Of a stretch of 64,000 nt of DNA, positions 55,605 to 64,000 are shown in pieces; within the stretch, counting starts at the first letter, position 1, and every line of letters starts with the position of its first letter. Source of the DNA: Erwinia sp050410775 (GTDB lineage: Bacteria; Pseudomonadota; Gammaproteobacteria; Enterobacterales; Enterobacteriaceae). The position numbers were made by a program, and so were the translations under genes. Below the pieces are notes generated by a model, which was given only the letters and a program-made list of their open reading frames with translations, was not told the DNA's origin and made no database searches. Location of the stretch: the NCBI RefSeq assembly GCF_050410775.1, contig NZ_CP191229.1, one strand, 5' to 3'.

Positions 55605-56033
55605 CACATCGCGCCCGTGCGTTTGGGAGTTACTGTCGGCAGGCTTTCCGATATGCGCTTACCCGCAGAAAAGTCTGCGGCATGGCAGCAAAGCACGGCT
55701 TTTCATTCGTCGCTAAGCAGACCGTATTCACGGGATAAGAGGGAAGTTGCCCTCAGCGCCGCCATTCCGGCTGAAAGCTGTCTGAGGTAATTGCGTAAGG
55801 AGAAGGGACAGGAAGAGCCTGACAGGTTGTTCCTGGCGCGCCTGGTTGCGTAATAACCATTTAGCTATGCGGGCGAAGAAAGGGCTTGCCATTCCCTCCT
55901 GATGCGTTCATAATTCCCCACGTTCCAGAATGCGGTTTTGATAAAGTTCTTTGTAAACAACCAGTTACCTTAATGAGGTGGCGAGTTTTGTTGTTATAAG
56001 TTAACGTTATCTGGCTTGCAGACAGCATTTTAA
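55605..56033. other. 0.43 kb between orn and the tRNA-Gly cluster
   Basis: No gene seen. Its right end must hold the tRNA-Gly promoter; candidate elements (TTGATAA near 55937, and TTGTTG / TTATCT near 55990-56010) do not have ideal spacing. Confidence 0.4.
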
Positions 56034-56109
<76 letters not shown>

Positions 56110-56137
56110 GAATGTCAGAACAGGTATCAGCGTTAAT

Positions 56138-56213
<76 letters not shown>

Positions 56214-56242
56214 GAACGCGACAGCAGGATACCAGCATCAAT

Positions 56243-56318
<76 letters not shown>

Positions 56319-56353
56319 GATAGTATTTGCAGGCTGTCAGCGTGCAATAAACG

Positions 56354-56380
56354 AAAAAAGGGACTGCGGTTCCTTTTTTT
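56354..56380 (+). terminator. Terminator of the tRNA-Gly cluster
   Basis: AAAAAAGGGA ... TTCCTTTTTTT stem (56354-56380) ending in seven U residues, 35 bases after the third tRNA. Confidence 0.85.
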
Positions 56381-56403
56381 GTGCCTGAAATCCGGCAATT
56401 TCA

Positions 56404-56515
56404 ACACCCCACACCCCACACCCCACACCCCACACCCCACACCCCACACCCAACACCCAACACCCAACACCCAACACCCAACACCCCACACCCAACACCC
56501 AACTTCTAACACCCA
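56404..56515. repeat. Heptanucleotide minisatellite (ACACCCC/A)n
   Basis: Fourteen uninterrupted 7-base units (56404-56501): six ACACCCC, five ACACCCA, one ACACCCC and two ACACCCA, then one degenerate unit and a final ACACCCA. The minus strand is a GGGGTGT array with G-quadruplex potential. Non-coding; an antisense frame reading through it is an artefact. Confidence 0.96.
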
Positions 56516-56718
56516 TATGCTTTCTGGCTGTTCCGCTAGCCAGGCCGCCCGTTTTGGTGTGCAGCTTGCGGTGCGGCTCGCAGCGAACAGCAAAACAGCG
56601 TAACCGGGTAGGGTTTACCGGAACCCGCGCCGCATATGAATTTTCTGACGCTTTAGCCTGCGTTGAGCGGCTGCTACCTTCTGCCCCGGCAAATCCACAG
56701 CCGGAGGGAGGAGATTAA

Positions 56719-57522
56719 ATGAGTGTGACTGGAGAGATGTGGCAGCGCTTTCCTGAGGTATGGTTCTCAGGACTGGCGTTGCTGGGAGCCTGCATGGGAA
56801 GTTTTTTGAATGTGGTGATCTGCCGTTTGCCGTTGGCATTATCAGCGGAGCCTGCTGCTGCTTCTCTCATCTTCAGGCTGCTTTATCCGGCTTCACACTG
56901 CACATCGTGCCATGCGCGTATTCGCTGGTACGACAATCTGCCGCTGATAAGCTGGGGACTGCTAAAGGGGAGATGCCGCTGTTGCGGGCGTTCAGTCAGC
57001 CGCCAGTATCCTCTGGTTGAAGCGCTTTCCCTTAGCCTGACCCTGCTGGCGGGCCTCCTTTATTCGCCCGGCCCTCATCTGGCTGGCCTGCTTATTTTCA
57101 GCTGGCTACTGCTGGCGCTTTCCGCCATTGATCTTAATACGTTGCTTTTACCAGACAGCCTGACGCTCACGCTGCTCTGGTCGGGTCTACTCTTCAATTT
57201 AAACGGCCTTTTCTCCTCGTTATCCGACGCGGTGATCGGGGCAGTAATAGGGTACGTAACGTTAAGACTGCTTTGTACGCTGGGGGAGGGGATCTTTCGT
57301 AAACCCTGTCTGGGGTATGGGGACTGTAAAATGGTGGCAGGTCTGGCCGCATGGACCGGGTGGCAAAGCCTGCCAAAGCTCCTGCTGCTGGCTTCAGCGC
57401 TCGGACTGGCGGGATTAACGGTGGCCTGGCTGCGCGGAAAAAAAACCTTCGCCAGCCCTGTGCCTTTTGGCCCCGCGCTAGCTGCGGCGGGATGGCTAAT
57501 GCTGGTTTCTGCGACCCATTGA
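56719..57522 (+). CDS. Orphan A24-family prepilin peptidase
   Basis: 267 residues. Membrane aspartyl protease that cleaves and N-methylates type IV pilin or type II pseudopilin precursors. Conserved parts: N-terminal GACMGSFLNVVICRLP, the zinc-type Cys motif (CTSC and CRCCG), the first catalytic Asp (SAIDLNTLLLPD) and the second in GYGDCKM. About seven membrane helices. GGAGGGAGGAG precedes the ATG. No pilin or type II secretion gene is nearby, and the gene sits between two tRNA-Gly loci, suggesting insertion into a conserved region. Substrates must be encoded elsewhere. Confidence 0.92.
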   Translation: MSVTGEMWQRFPEVWFSGLALLGACMGSFLNVVICRLPLALSAEPAAASLIFRLLYPASHCTSCHARIRWYDNLPLISWGLLKGRCRCCGRSVSRQYPLVEALSLSLTLLAGLLYSPGPHLAGLLIFSWLLLALSAIDLNTLLLPDSLTLTLLWSGLLFNLNGLFSSLSDAVIGAVIGYVTLRLLCTLGEGIFRKPCLGYGDCKMVAGLAAWTGWQSLPKLLLLASALGLAGLTVAWLRGKKTFASPVPFGPALAAAGWLMLVSATH

Positions 57523-57747
57523 TTCGCCAGCTTTTTTAGGCATAAGGCTCAGTTAGCACGTGCCATGTCCTCTGATTTATCACGCCGCCAGCGCTTATTT
57601 GCAGGACTAAAAAGAGCTTGTCATCGGAAAGTAATAGGTCCATAATGCCCCCCATTCCGAAATTCGGGATTGAGAGTTAATTTAAAATCAAAGAGTTACA
57701 GCGATTTTGTCGGTTTTCTCTCCGTTTTTTAATGGTCAGTATCTTAA

Positions 57748-57823
<76 letters not shown>

Positions 57824-58135
57824 AACACACAACCTCATTTATCCTCAGTTGAATTATCCACAGCGATAACTCTGCTGCGCGTTGTCATTTCCCGTTATAA
57901 AAAAAGTTCGTCAACAGAGTTATGCACAGGTTTGTATTAGCTATGCTGATATTGAAGGTTATGTGTAAATTTAACGCTTCCATATAATCTATTGTTTTAT
58001 AAAATAAATTGAATATTTCAAATTGTTACCTGGATCGCTTGTGCTTTCAGTGACGGTTGAATGACAACGATTTTTTAATTTTATACACAGCCTGTGGGAA
58101 ACTTGCCTGCGCCGCGACAGGTCCTGTTTGCTCAG
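57824..58135. promoter_or_regulatory. Putative datA locus: three DnaA boxes and an IHF-like site
   Basis: Non-coding region between tRNA-Gly and queG, the place of E. coli datA. Three same-direction boxes match TTATNCACA exactly: 57854-57862 (TTATCCACA), 57920-57928 (TTATGCACA) and 58081-58089 (TTATACACA). TTTCAAATTGTTA at 58016-58028 matches the IHF consensus with one mismatch and lies between the second and third box, as in E. coli. datA with IHF stimulates hydrolysis of DnaA-ATP and limits initiation. Confidence 0.72.
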
Positions 58136-59275
58136 TTATGCATCACGCGGTAATCCCTTCTCAACCACCCTGACTAAGCGCTTATGCTGCGAGCTTTGTA
58201 ACTCAACGGCATCCTGGCTTCTGGCCGCTAGTTGGCGCTCAATAGCCCACCCGATATGTTCATCAAGCATGGCATTTTCGCCCCGACGTGACGTAAGCGC
58301 TTCGAGTGCTTCTTCTGACCACGGCGCGTTACCCAGCGCGACGGCGACGTTACGCAACCAGCGCAGATGACCAATCCGGCGAATGGCGGAGCCTTCCGTC
58401 ACGCGAAGAAACTGCGGCTCATCCCATTTGAAGAGTTCAGTCAAAGGCGGCGCATGTAACAGCGCGCGCGGGCTGAAATCCTCTTCATCCGTAAGCTGCC
58501 CGTAACGGTTCCAGGGGCAGATCAGCTGGCAATCGTCACAGCCATAAATTCTGTTACCGATAAGCGGCCTGAATTCTTCAGGAATAGTGCCTTCCAGCTC
58601 AATAGTCAGGTAGGAGATACAGCGCCTGGCATCGACCGTATAAGGCTCGACAATCGCGCCTGTAGGGCAGATGGTCATACAGGCCACGCAGCGACCACAC
58701 TGCTCTTCCTGCGGAGTGTCTACGGGAAGCGGCAGATCAATCAGCAACTCCCCCAGGAAAAACCACGAGCCGGCTTCACGATTCAGGATTAACGAATGTT
58801 TGCCGGTCCAGCCCAGCCCGGCTTTCTCCGCTAAGGGCCTTTCGAGCAGTGGCGCTGAGTCCACAAAGGGACGAAACTGAACCTCTGCGCACCGTTCGCG
58901 GATTTTATCGCCAAGCTTTTTTAGGCGGTTGCGTAATACTTTGTGATAGTCCCTGCCCAGCGCATAGCGACTGACATAGCCGAGCTGAGGATTTTTCAGG
59001 GTGCTGGCGAAGGCCGCTTTCGCTGGCAGATAATTCATTCGTACGCTGATCACCCGCAGCGTACCAGGCAGCAGCTCATGGGGACGGACGCGCATCATGC
59101 CGTGACGCGCCATCCATTCCATCTCTCCATGATACTGCTTGTCGAGCCAGGCCTGGAGGCGTGGCTCTTCATGGCTCAGATCGGTGTCACAGATACCGAC
59201 TTGCTGAAAACCGAGTGACTGCCCCCACTTTTTAATATCCAGGGCAAGTTGATTGAGATCGAGAGGATGCGACAT
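58136..59275 (-). CDS. queG: Epoxyqueuosine reductase QueG
   Basis: 379 residues from the ATG at 59275, the E. coli length. Cobalamin- and iron-sulfur-dependent enzyme of the last step of queuosine synthesis in tRNA. Two 4Fe-4S clusters are bound by CGRCVACMTICPTGAI and CDDCQLICPWN; the N-terminal cobalamin-binding region and C-terminal HEAT-like repeat are present. Its start codon overlaps that of the divergent nnr gene (shared CATG). Confidence 0.96.
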   Translation of the reverse strand: MSHPLDLNQLALDIKKWGQSLGFQQVGICDTDLSHEEPRLQAWLDKQYHGEMEWMARHGMMRVRPHELLPGTLRVISVRMNYLPAKAAFASTLKNPQLGYVSRYALGRDYHKVLRNRLKKLGDKIRERCAEVQFRPFVDSAPLLERPLAEKAGLGWTGKHSLILNREAGSWFFLGELLIDLPLPVDTPQEEQCGRCVACMTICPTGAIVEPYTVDARRCISYLTIELEGTIPEEFRPLIGNRIYGCDDCQLICPWNRYGQLTDEEDFSPRALLHAPPLTELFKWDEPQFLRVTEGSAIRRIGHLRWLRNVAVALGNAPWSEEALEALTSRRGENAMLDEHIGWAIERQLAARSQDAVELQSSQHKRLVRVVEKGLPRDA

Positions 59276-60797
59276 GACTAACCTAAACAGACAAAAAAAC
59301 AGCACCAGTTTACCTTATTCTGTCTGGCCTGTAGAGACGCTGACGCAATTCGAGAAGGAAGGGGCGGACAGCCTTGGCATTACGCTGTTTGAACTGATGC
59401 AGCGTGCCGGGGAAGCTGCTTTTGCCAAAATACGCGCGCTCTGGCCTGCGGCGGAACACTGGCTGCTGCTTTGTGGACAGGGCAATAACGGCGGCGACGG
59501 CTTTATTATCGCCAGGCTGGCGCAATCCGCCGGATTAACGGTGACCGTTATTGCCTGCGAAGGCAGTAAACCGCTGCCGGAAGAAGCCGCGCAGGCCCGT
59601 GAAGCCTGGCTGGCGGCTGGTGGGGTGATTCACGATCCCGCCGCCCACTGGCCGGAGAAGGTGGAGCTTATTGTGGATGCGCTGCTGGGAACCGGGCTGA
59701 GCCGGCCTCCTGAAGCGCCTTACGATCGGCTTATTGCAAAAGTAAACGCTCACTCTGCACCTGTTTTTGCCGTGGATGTCCCTTCCGGGTTAGTGGCCGC
59801 TAATGGCACAACGCCAGGAGAGGTAATTTTTGCCGATGAGACGCTTACCTTTATTGCGTTGAAGCCAGGCTTACTGACGGGGAAAGCGCGGGATGTGGTA
59901 GGTCGGCTGCATTTTCATGCGCTGAGCCTGGATCCCTTTATCGCCGGACAGGAAGCGCCTTACTCCCGTTTCGACGCATCTTCACTGAGCGCCTGGCTGA
60001 AGCCGAGGCGGCCGACTTCTCATAAGGGCGATCAGGGTAAACTACTGATTGTAGGCGGTGAGCCAGGTACGGCTGGGGCGATTCGTATGACGGGAGAAGC
60101 GGCACTCCGGGCGGGGGCCGGATTAGTGCGAGTGCTTACTCACAAAGATAACGTTGCGCCTTTGCTGACCGCCCGCCCGGAACTTATGGTGCAGGCGTTA
60201 AGCGATGAGGCCATCGATCGGGCGCTGGAATGGGCCGACGTTATTGTCATCGGCCCGGGGCTGGGTCAGGAAAACTGGGGTAAAAATGCCCTGCGCAGGA
60301 TAGAAAACTCCCAGAAACCGATGCTCTGGGACGCGGATGCGCTTAACCTGCTGGCAATCAGTCCGGATAAACGTCAAAATCGGATCCTTACGCCGCATCC
60401 GGGCGAAGCTGCAAGGTTGCTGAACGTGAAAACGAGCGAAATAGAGAGCGATCGCTTACATTCAGCGGCGCGGCTGGCTAAACGCTACGGCGGCGTAGTG
60501 GTGCTGAAGGGCGCAGGTACCCTGATCGCCAGCGCAGAAGGGCAGATGGCGATTGCTGACGTGGGCAATGCAGGTATGGCCAGCGGCGGCATGGGAGATG
60601 TCCTCTCCGGCATCATTGGCGGTTTGTTGGGGCAGAAGCTCTCATTGTATGATGCCGCCTGCGCAGGCTGCGTGGCGCATGGCGCCGCCGCCGAAGCCGT
60701 AGCGAAACGCTATGGCACCCGGGGGATGTTAGCGACCGATCTTTTTTCCGAGCTGTATCTGTTTGTCAACCCAGAGATGTTGAATACAAAAGAATGA
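59274..60797 (+). CDS. nnr: Bifunctional NAD(P)H-hydrate repair enzyme Nnr
   Basis: 507 residues from the ATG at 59274 (GAGAGGA upstream); an earlier TTG at 59253 is not needed. Repairs hydrated NADH/NADPH. The N-terminal epimerase (YjeF_N, about 20-220) has LCGQGNNGGDGFIIARL; the C-terminal ADP-dependent dehydratase (about 230-500) has KGDQGKLLIVGG and GNAGMASGGMGDVLSG. Its start overlaps queG's, and its stop overlaps the tsaE start (ATGA): nnr, tsaE, amiB and mutL run as one operon. Confidence 0.96.
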   Translation: MTNLNRQKNSTSLPYSVWPVETLTQFEKEGADSLGITLFELMQRAGEAAFAKIRALWPAAEHWLLLCGQGNNGGDGFIIARLAQSAGLTVTVIACEGSKPLPEEAAQAREAWLAAGGVIHDPAAHWPEKVELIVDALLGTGLSRPPEAPYDRLIAKVNAHSAPVFAVDVPSGLVAANGTTPGEVIFADETLTFIALKPGLLTGKARDVVGRLHFHALSLDPFIAGQEAPYSRFDASSLSAWLKPRRPTSHKGDQGKLLIVGGEPGTAGAIRMTGEAALRAGAGLVRVLTHKDNVAPLLTARPELMVQALSDEAIDRALEWADVIVIGPGLGQENWGKNALRRIENSQKPMLWDADALNLLAISPDKRQNRILTPHPGEAARLLNVKTSEIESDRLHSAARLAKRYGGVVVLKGAGTLIASAEGQMAIADVGNAGMASGGMGDVLSGIIGGLLGQKLSLYDAACAGCVAHGAAAEAVAKRYGTRGMLATDLFSELYLFVNPEMLNTKE

Positions 60798-61267
60798 AGA
60801 GCTGTGTAATGACACTGCCTGATGAGGCAGCCACCCTCGCACTCGGCGCCAGCCTGGCCGGTGCCTGTAAAGGTGCGGTAACAATTTACCTCTATGGCGA
60901 TCTGGGCGCGGGGAAAACGACCTTCAGTCGGGGATTCCTTCAGGCACTCGGGCATAAAGGCAATGTAAAAAGCCCAACTTATACCCTCGTGGAGCCTTAC
61001 GTCCTGCCGGATCGCCGGGTCTATCACTTCGATCTCTATCGCCTTGCCGATCCCGAAGAGCTGGAATTTATGGGGATCCGGGACTATTTCACCGGCGACA
61101 GCCTCTGTCTGGTTGAATGGCCGCAGCAGGGCGCGGGCGTATTGCCTGAGCCGGATCTTGAACTACATCTCCACTATCAGGACGACGCGCGCCAGGCTGA
61201 GCTACGCGCCTGTTCCGCTGCGGGCGAGGCAATGGTGCAGCAGATTATTATGGAAAAAGGTTGTTGA
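60794..61267 (+). CDS. tsaE: tRNA threonylcarbamoyladenosine ATPase TsaE
   Basis: 157 residues. ATPase partner of TsaBCD in making t6A37 of tRNA. P-loop YLYGDLGAGKTTFSRGF, the switch-like SPTYTLVEPY and the LEFMGIRDYF...CLVEWPQQG blocks are conserved. The start overlaps nnr by four bases and the stop touches amiB (TGATG), so translation of the three is coupled. Confidence 0.97.
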   Translation: MKSCVMTLPDEAATLALGASLAGACKGAVTIYLYGDLGAGKTTFSRGFLQALGHKGNVKSPTYTLVEPYVLPDRRVYHFDLYRLADPEELEFMGIRDYFTGDSLCLVEWPQQGAGVLPEPDLELHLHYQDDARQAELRACSAAGEAMVQQIIMEKGC

Positions 61268-62910
61268 TGATGTTGCGCATGAAGTTTGGTCTGATCCTGG
61301 CACTCCTGCTCAGTTCTTTTTCCGTTTTTGCCGCCAGCCTGTCTGATATCAAAGTCGCGAACGGTGACGATAAGGCTTCCGTTACGCTGAGCTTCAGCGG
61401 TCAGCCCATCTACGGTTTTTTCCCGCTGCATAATCCGGAGCGCGTGGTGCTCGACATCCGCCAGAGCGGCGTGGTGAAAGGATTGCCGCTGACCTTCAGC
61501 GGTCAGAATATGGTGAAACGCATCCGCACCAGTCAGCCGAAGGACAGTCAGAGCATCCGGCTGGTGTTTGAATTAACCCAGCCGGGCAAAACGCGGGCCG
61601 TAACCCAGCGCAGCGGCAATAACTATAACGTCGTCTTCACTATCAGCGGCTCGCGTTCTTCAGGCACAGTTGCGAAAGCGACCGGCGCGGCGCCTTCATC
61701 GCCCTCAGAAAACCCGTTCACATCTAATCCGGTGACGGCCGTCACCAGTGGAAATCAGGTGGCCAGGCCCGGTAAAGTTTCCCGCCCGGCAAACGAGCCT
61801 GTCATTGTGGCGATCGATGCCGGACACGGCGGTCAGGATCCTGGCGCAATCGGGCGGGGAGGCCTGCAGGAGAAAAGCGTCACCATCGCCATTTCACGCA
61901 AGCTGAAAGTTCTGCTGAATAAAGATCCTATGTTTAAGGGCGTAATGACCCGCGACGGCGACTATTTTATCTCCGTGATGGGCCGTTCAGAAGTGGCGCG
62001 GAAGCAAAATGCCAACTTGCTGGTCTCTATTCACGCTGACGCTGCGCCTAATCGTAGCGCGTCGGGTGCTTCAGTCTGGGTACTCTCAAACCGCCGCGCC
62101 AACAGCGAAATGGCGGGATGGCTGGAGCAGCATGAAAAACAGTCAGAGTTACTGGGCGGCGCGGGCGATCTTCTGGCCAACAGCCAGGCCGATCCTTACC
62201 TCAGTCAGGCGGTGCTGGATCTGCAGTTTGGTCATTCTCAGCGGGTCGGCTACGACGTGGCGGTCAAGGTGCTGGCACAGCTAAAGCGTGTCGGTTCGCT
62301 GCATAAAAAGCGCCCCGAGCACGCCAGTCTTGGCGTCCTGCGCTCGCCAGATATTCCCTCACTGCTGGTGGAAACCGGCTTTATCAGTAATTCTTCGGAG
62401 GAGCGACTGCTCGGCAGTAGCGCATACCAGCAGAAGATTGCCGAGTCCATTCATCAGGGGCTCCGCAATTACTTCCTGGCGCATCCGCTGCAATCTCTCC
62501 CAAAGGAGGAAAACCGCCCGCTGCAGTCCGCAGCGGCGGTTGATTCAGGCGCGAATCCCGTCTCCTCCACGGCGCTTTCTTCGGGCGCGACCCAGCGTCA
62601 TGTGGTGAAGCGTGGCGAAACGCTGTCGGGCATCGCGGCGCACTATAACGTCAGCATGGCGACCCTGCGCACGTTAAATAAGCTGAAAAAAGACGGTGTC
62701 TGGGTGGGACAGCGGCTGAAAGTGCCGGTGGGAAGCCAGGCCAGCGCATCGAAGCCGCAAAGGCCTGCGCGACATAAGATCGTAAAAGGTGACACGCTGA
62801 CGGAGATTGCGGTGCATTATGGCGTCAGCGCGAAAGCGATTCAGCAGGCCAATAATATGAAGTCACAGAACGTAATGCTCGGCCAGACGCTGACCATACC
62901 GGCGTCTTAA
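61267..62910 (+). CDS. amiB: N-acetylmuramoyl-L-alanine amidase AmiB, with two LysM domains
   Basis: 547 residues from the ATG at 61267. Periplasmic zinc amidase that splits septal peptidoglycan under control of EnvC. A signal peptide (to FAA) is followed by an AMIN domain (about 25-125), an amidase_3 catalytic domain (about 178-405; zinc ligands in DAGHGGQDPG, the QEKSV Glu and SIHADAAPN; catalytic Glu in VETGFISN), and two LysM repeats (about 447-492 and 501-546). E. coli AmiB is 445 residues with one LysM, so this one has a longer cell-wall-binding tail. Confidence 0.95.
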   Translation: MMLRMKFGLILALLLSSFSVFAASLSDIKVANGDDKASVTLSFSGQPIYGFFPLHNPERVVLDIRQSGVVKGLPLTFSGQNMVKRIRTSQPKDSQSIRLVFELTQPGKTRAVTQRSGNNYNVVFTISGSRSSGTVAKATGAAPSSPSENPFTSNPVTAVTSGNQVARPGKVSRPANEPVIVAIDAGHGGQDPGAIGRGGLQEKSVTIAISRKLKVLLNKDPMFKGVMTRDGDYFISVMGRSEVARKQNANLLVSIHADAAPNRSASGASVWVLSNRRANSEMAGWLEQHEKQSELLGGAGDLLANSQADPYLSQAVLDLQFGHSQRVGYDVAVKVLAQLKRVGSLHKKRPEHASLGVLRSPDIPSLLVETGFISNSSEERLLGSSAYQQKIAESIHQGLRNYFLAHPLQSLPKEENRPLQSAAAVDSGANPVSSTALSSGATQRHVVKRGETLSGIAAHYNVSMATLRTLNKLKKDGVWVGQRLKVPVGSQASASKPQRPARHKIVKGDTLTEIAVHYGVSAKAIQQANNMKSQNVMLGQTLTIPAS

Positions 62911-62927
62911 CCAACCAAGGAGCGTGT

Positions 62928-64000
62928 ATGCCCATTCAGGTGTTGCCTCCCCAGCTCGCTAACCAGATCGCGGCCGGTGAAGTGGTGGAGCGCCCGGCGT
63001 CGGTGGTCAAGGAGCTGGTAGAAAACAGCCTTGATGCAGGCGCAACGCGCATCGATATTGAAATCGATAAGGGCGGCGCGAAGCTTATCCGCATACGTGA
63101 CAATGGCTGTGGGATAGGCAAAGAAGAGCTGGCGATGGCGCTGGCCCGCCATGCCACCAGTAAAATCACCTCGCTCGACGATCTTGAAGCCATTATGAGC
63201 CTGGGTTTTCGCGGCGAGGCGCTGGCCAGTATCAGTTCAGTCTCCCGCCTGACGCTGACCTCGCGCACCGAGGCCCAGAGCGAGGCCTGGCAGGCCTATG
63301 CTGAAGGGCGCGAGATGGCGGTGACTGTCAAACCGGCGGCGCACCCGATCGGCACCACGCTTGAGGTGCTGGATCTGTTTTACAATACGCCTGCCCGTCG
63401 TAAATTTATGCGTACCGAAAAAACGGAATTCACGCATATTGATGAAATTATCCGCCGTATCGCGCTGGCGCGCTTCGATGTGGCTTTTTCGCTGACCCAT
63501 AACGGCAAGCTGATACGGCAATATCGTGCCGTGCGTGAAGCCAGCCAGCGGGAGCGTCGTCTGGGCGCGATTTGCGGCACCGCTTTTCTCACCCATGCGC
63601 TGGGCATCGAATGGGAACATGGCGATCTGAAACTGCACGGCTGGGTCGCCGATCCGGTCGGATCGCGCGCGCTGAGCGAGCTGCAATATTGCTATGTGAA
63701 TGGCCGCATGATGCGTGACAGGCTGATCAATCACGCTATCCGTCAGGCTTATCAGGATAAGCTCGGCGCCGACAATCAGCCCGCCTACGTTCTCTATCTG
63801 GAGATCGATCCCCATCAGGTGGATGTGAATGTCCATCCCGCCAAGCATGAAGTTCGCTTTCACCAGTCGCGACTGGTGCACGATTTTATCTATCAGGGCG
63901 TTATCAGCGTTTTACAGGAAACGGGTCAGGCGCAGCTCCCCGAGACGGCGCCGGAAGCGCCTGTCGATCGCTGGCAGCCAGAAAACCGACCTGCGGCGGG
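62928..64000 (+). CDS. mutL: DNA mismatch repair protein MutL, 5' part
   Basis: 357 codons are visible; the gene runs off the right edge. Links MutS mismatch recognition to MutH incision. The N-terminal GHKL ATPase is intact: KELVENSLDAGATRI, RDNGCGIGKEEL, RHATSKI and GFRGEALASISSVSRL. AAGGAGCG precedes the ATG, which starts 17 bases after amiB. Confidence 0.97.
   Translation, partial: MPIQVLPPQLANQIAAGEVVERPASVVKELVENSLDAGATRIDIEIDKGGAKLIRIRDNGCGIGKEELAMALARHATSKITSLDDLEAIMSLGFRGEALASISSVSRLTLTSRTEAQSEAWQAYAEGREMAVTVKPAAHPIGTTLEVLDLFYNTPARRKFMRTEKTEFTHIDEIIRRIALARFDVAFSLTHNGKLIRQYRAVREASQRERRLGAICGTAFLTHALGIEWEHGDLKLHGWVADPVGSRALSELQYCYVNGRMMRDRLINHAIRQAYQDKLGADNQPAYVLYLEIDPHQVDVNVHPAKHEVRFHQSRLVHDFIYQGVISVLQETGQAQLPETAPEAPVDRWQPENRPAA

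Overview
The window is chromosomal DNA from a gammaproteobacterium of the order Enterobacterales. From about 33 kb to the end, gene content and order follow the E. coli 94-95 min region: tRNA-Phe, yjdC, dsbD, dcuA, aspA, fxsA, groS-groL, yjeI, epmB/efp, ecnB, blc, frdDCBA, epmA, mscM-psd, rsgA, orn, tRNA-Gly cluster, queG/nnr, tsaE, amiB, mutL. Several E. coli neighbours are absent (cutA, yjeH, yjeJ, ecnA, sugE, ampC). With the accessory content this suggests Erwiniaceae (Erwinia/Pantoea-like) or a close relative. The genus is inference and cannot be fixed from the sequence alone.

Layout. (1) 1-13.6 kb: the 3' part of a giant repetitive adhesin, followed by its type I secretion system (TolC-like, ABC transporter, HlyD-like) in the bapABCD order. 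(2) 13.7-20.7 kb: a gene-poor accessory tract with small genes (OB-fold protein, DUF333 lipoprotein, tiny membrane proteins, a convergent pair of related unknown proteins, a TraR/DksA zinc-finger remnant) and a Tat-exported beta-carbonic anhydrase. (3) 21.2-32.3 kb, all on the minus strand: two ToxR/CadC-type winged-helix regulators, a chaperone-usher fimbrial operon, a double-glycine-leader, glycine-zipper secreted peptide gene, and a dedicated HlyD plus C39-peptidase ABC exporter. (4) 33.0 kb: tRNA-Phe, the known pheU integration hotspot, with the accessory tract lying on its 3' side. (5) 33.2-64 kb: core genome, interrupted only by an orphan prepilin peptidase gene and a fourth tRNA-Gly.

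How the genes work together. The first block builds a surface adhesin and its exporter. The third block looks like a surface-colonisation and competition unit: fimbriae plus a microcin V-like secreted peptide, with membrane-linked regulators upstream. The core part holds the anaerobic fumarate respiration set (aspA, dcuA, frdABCD), the GroE chaperonin with a sigma-32 promoter, the full EF-P modification set (efp, epmA, epmB), a membrane and cell-wall group (psd, mscM, amiB, ecnB, blc) and RNA/DNA maintenance genes (orn, rsgA, queG, tsaE, mutL).

The most notable signals are the glycine-zipper double-glycine peptide locus with no visible immunity gene and a 34-bp tandem repeat upstream; a 14-unit repeat module, present twice in the adhesin, that fits two seven-bladed beta-propellers; a likely datA locus (three DnaA boxes plus an IHF-like site) between the last tRNA-Gly and queG; and a 7-bp G-rich minisatellite next to the tRNA-Gly cluster.
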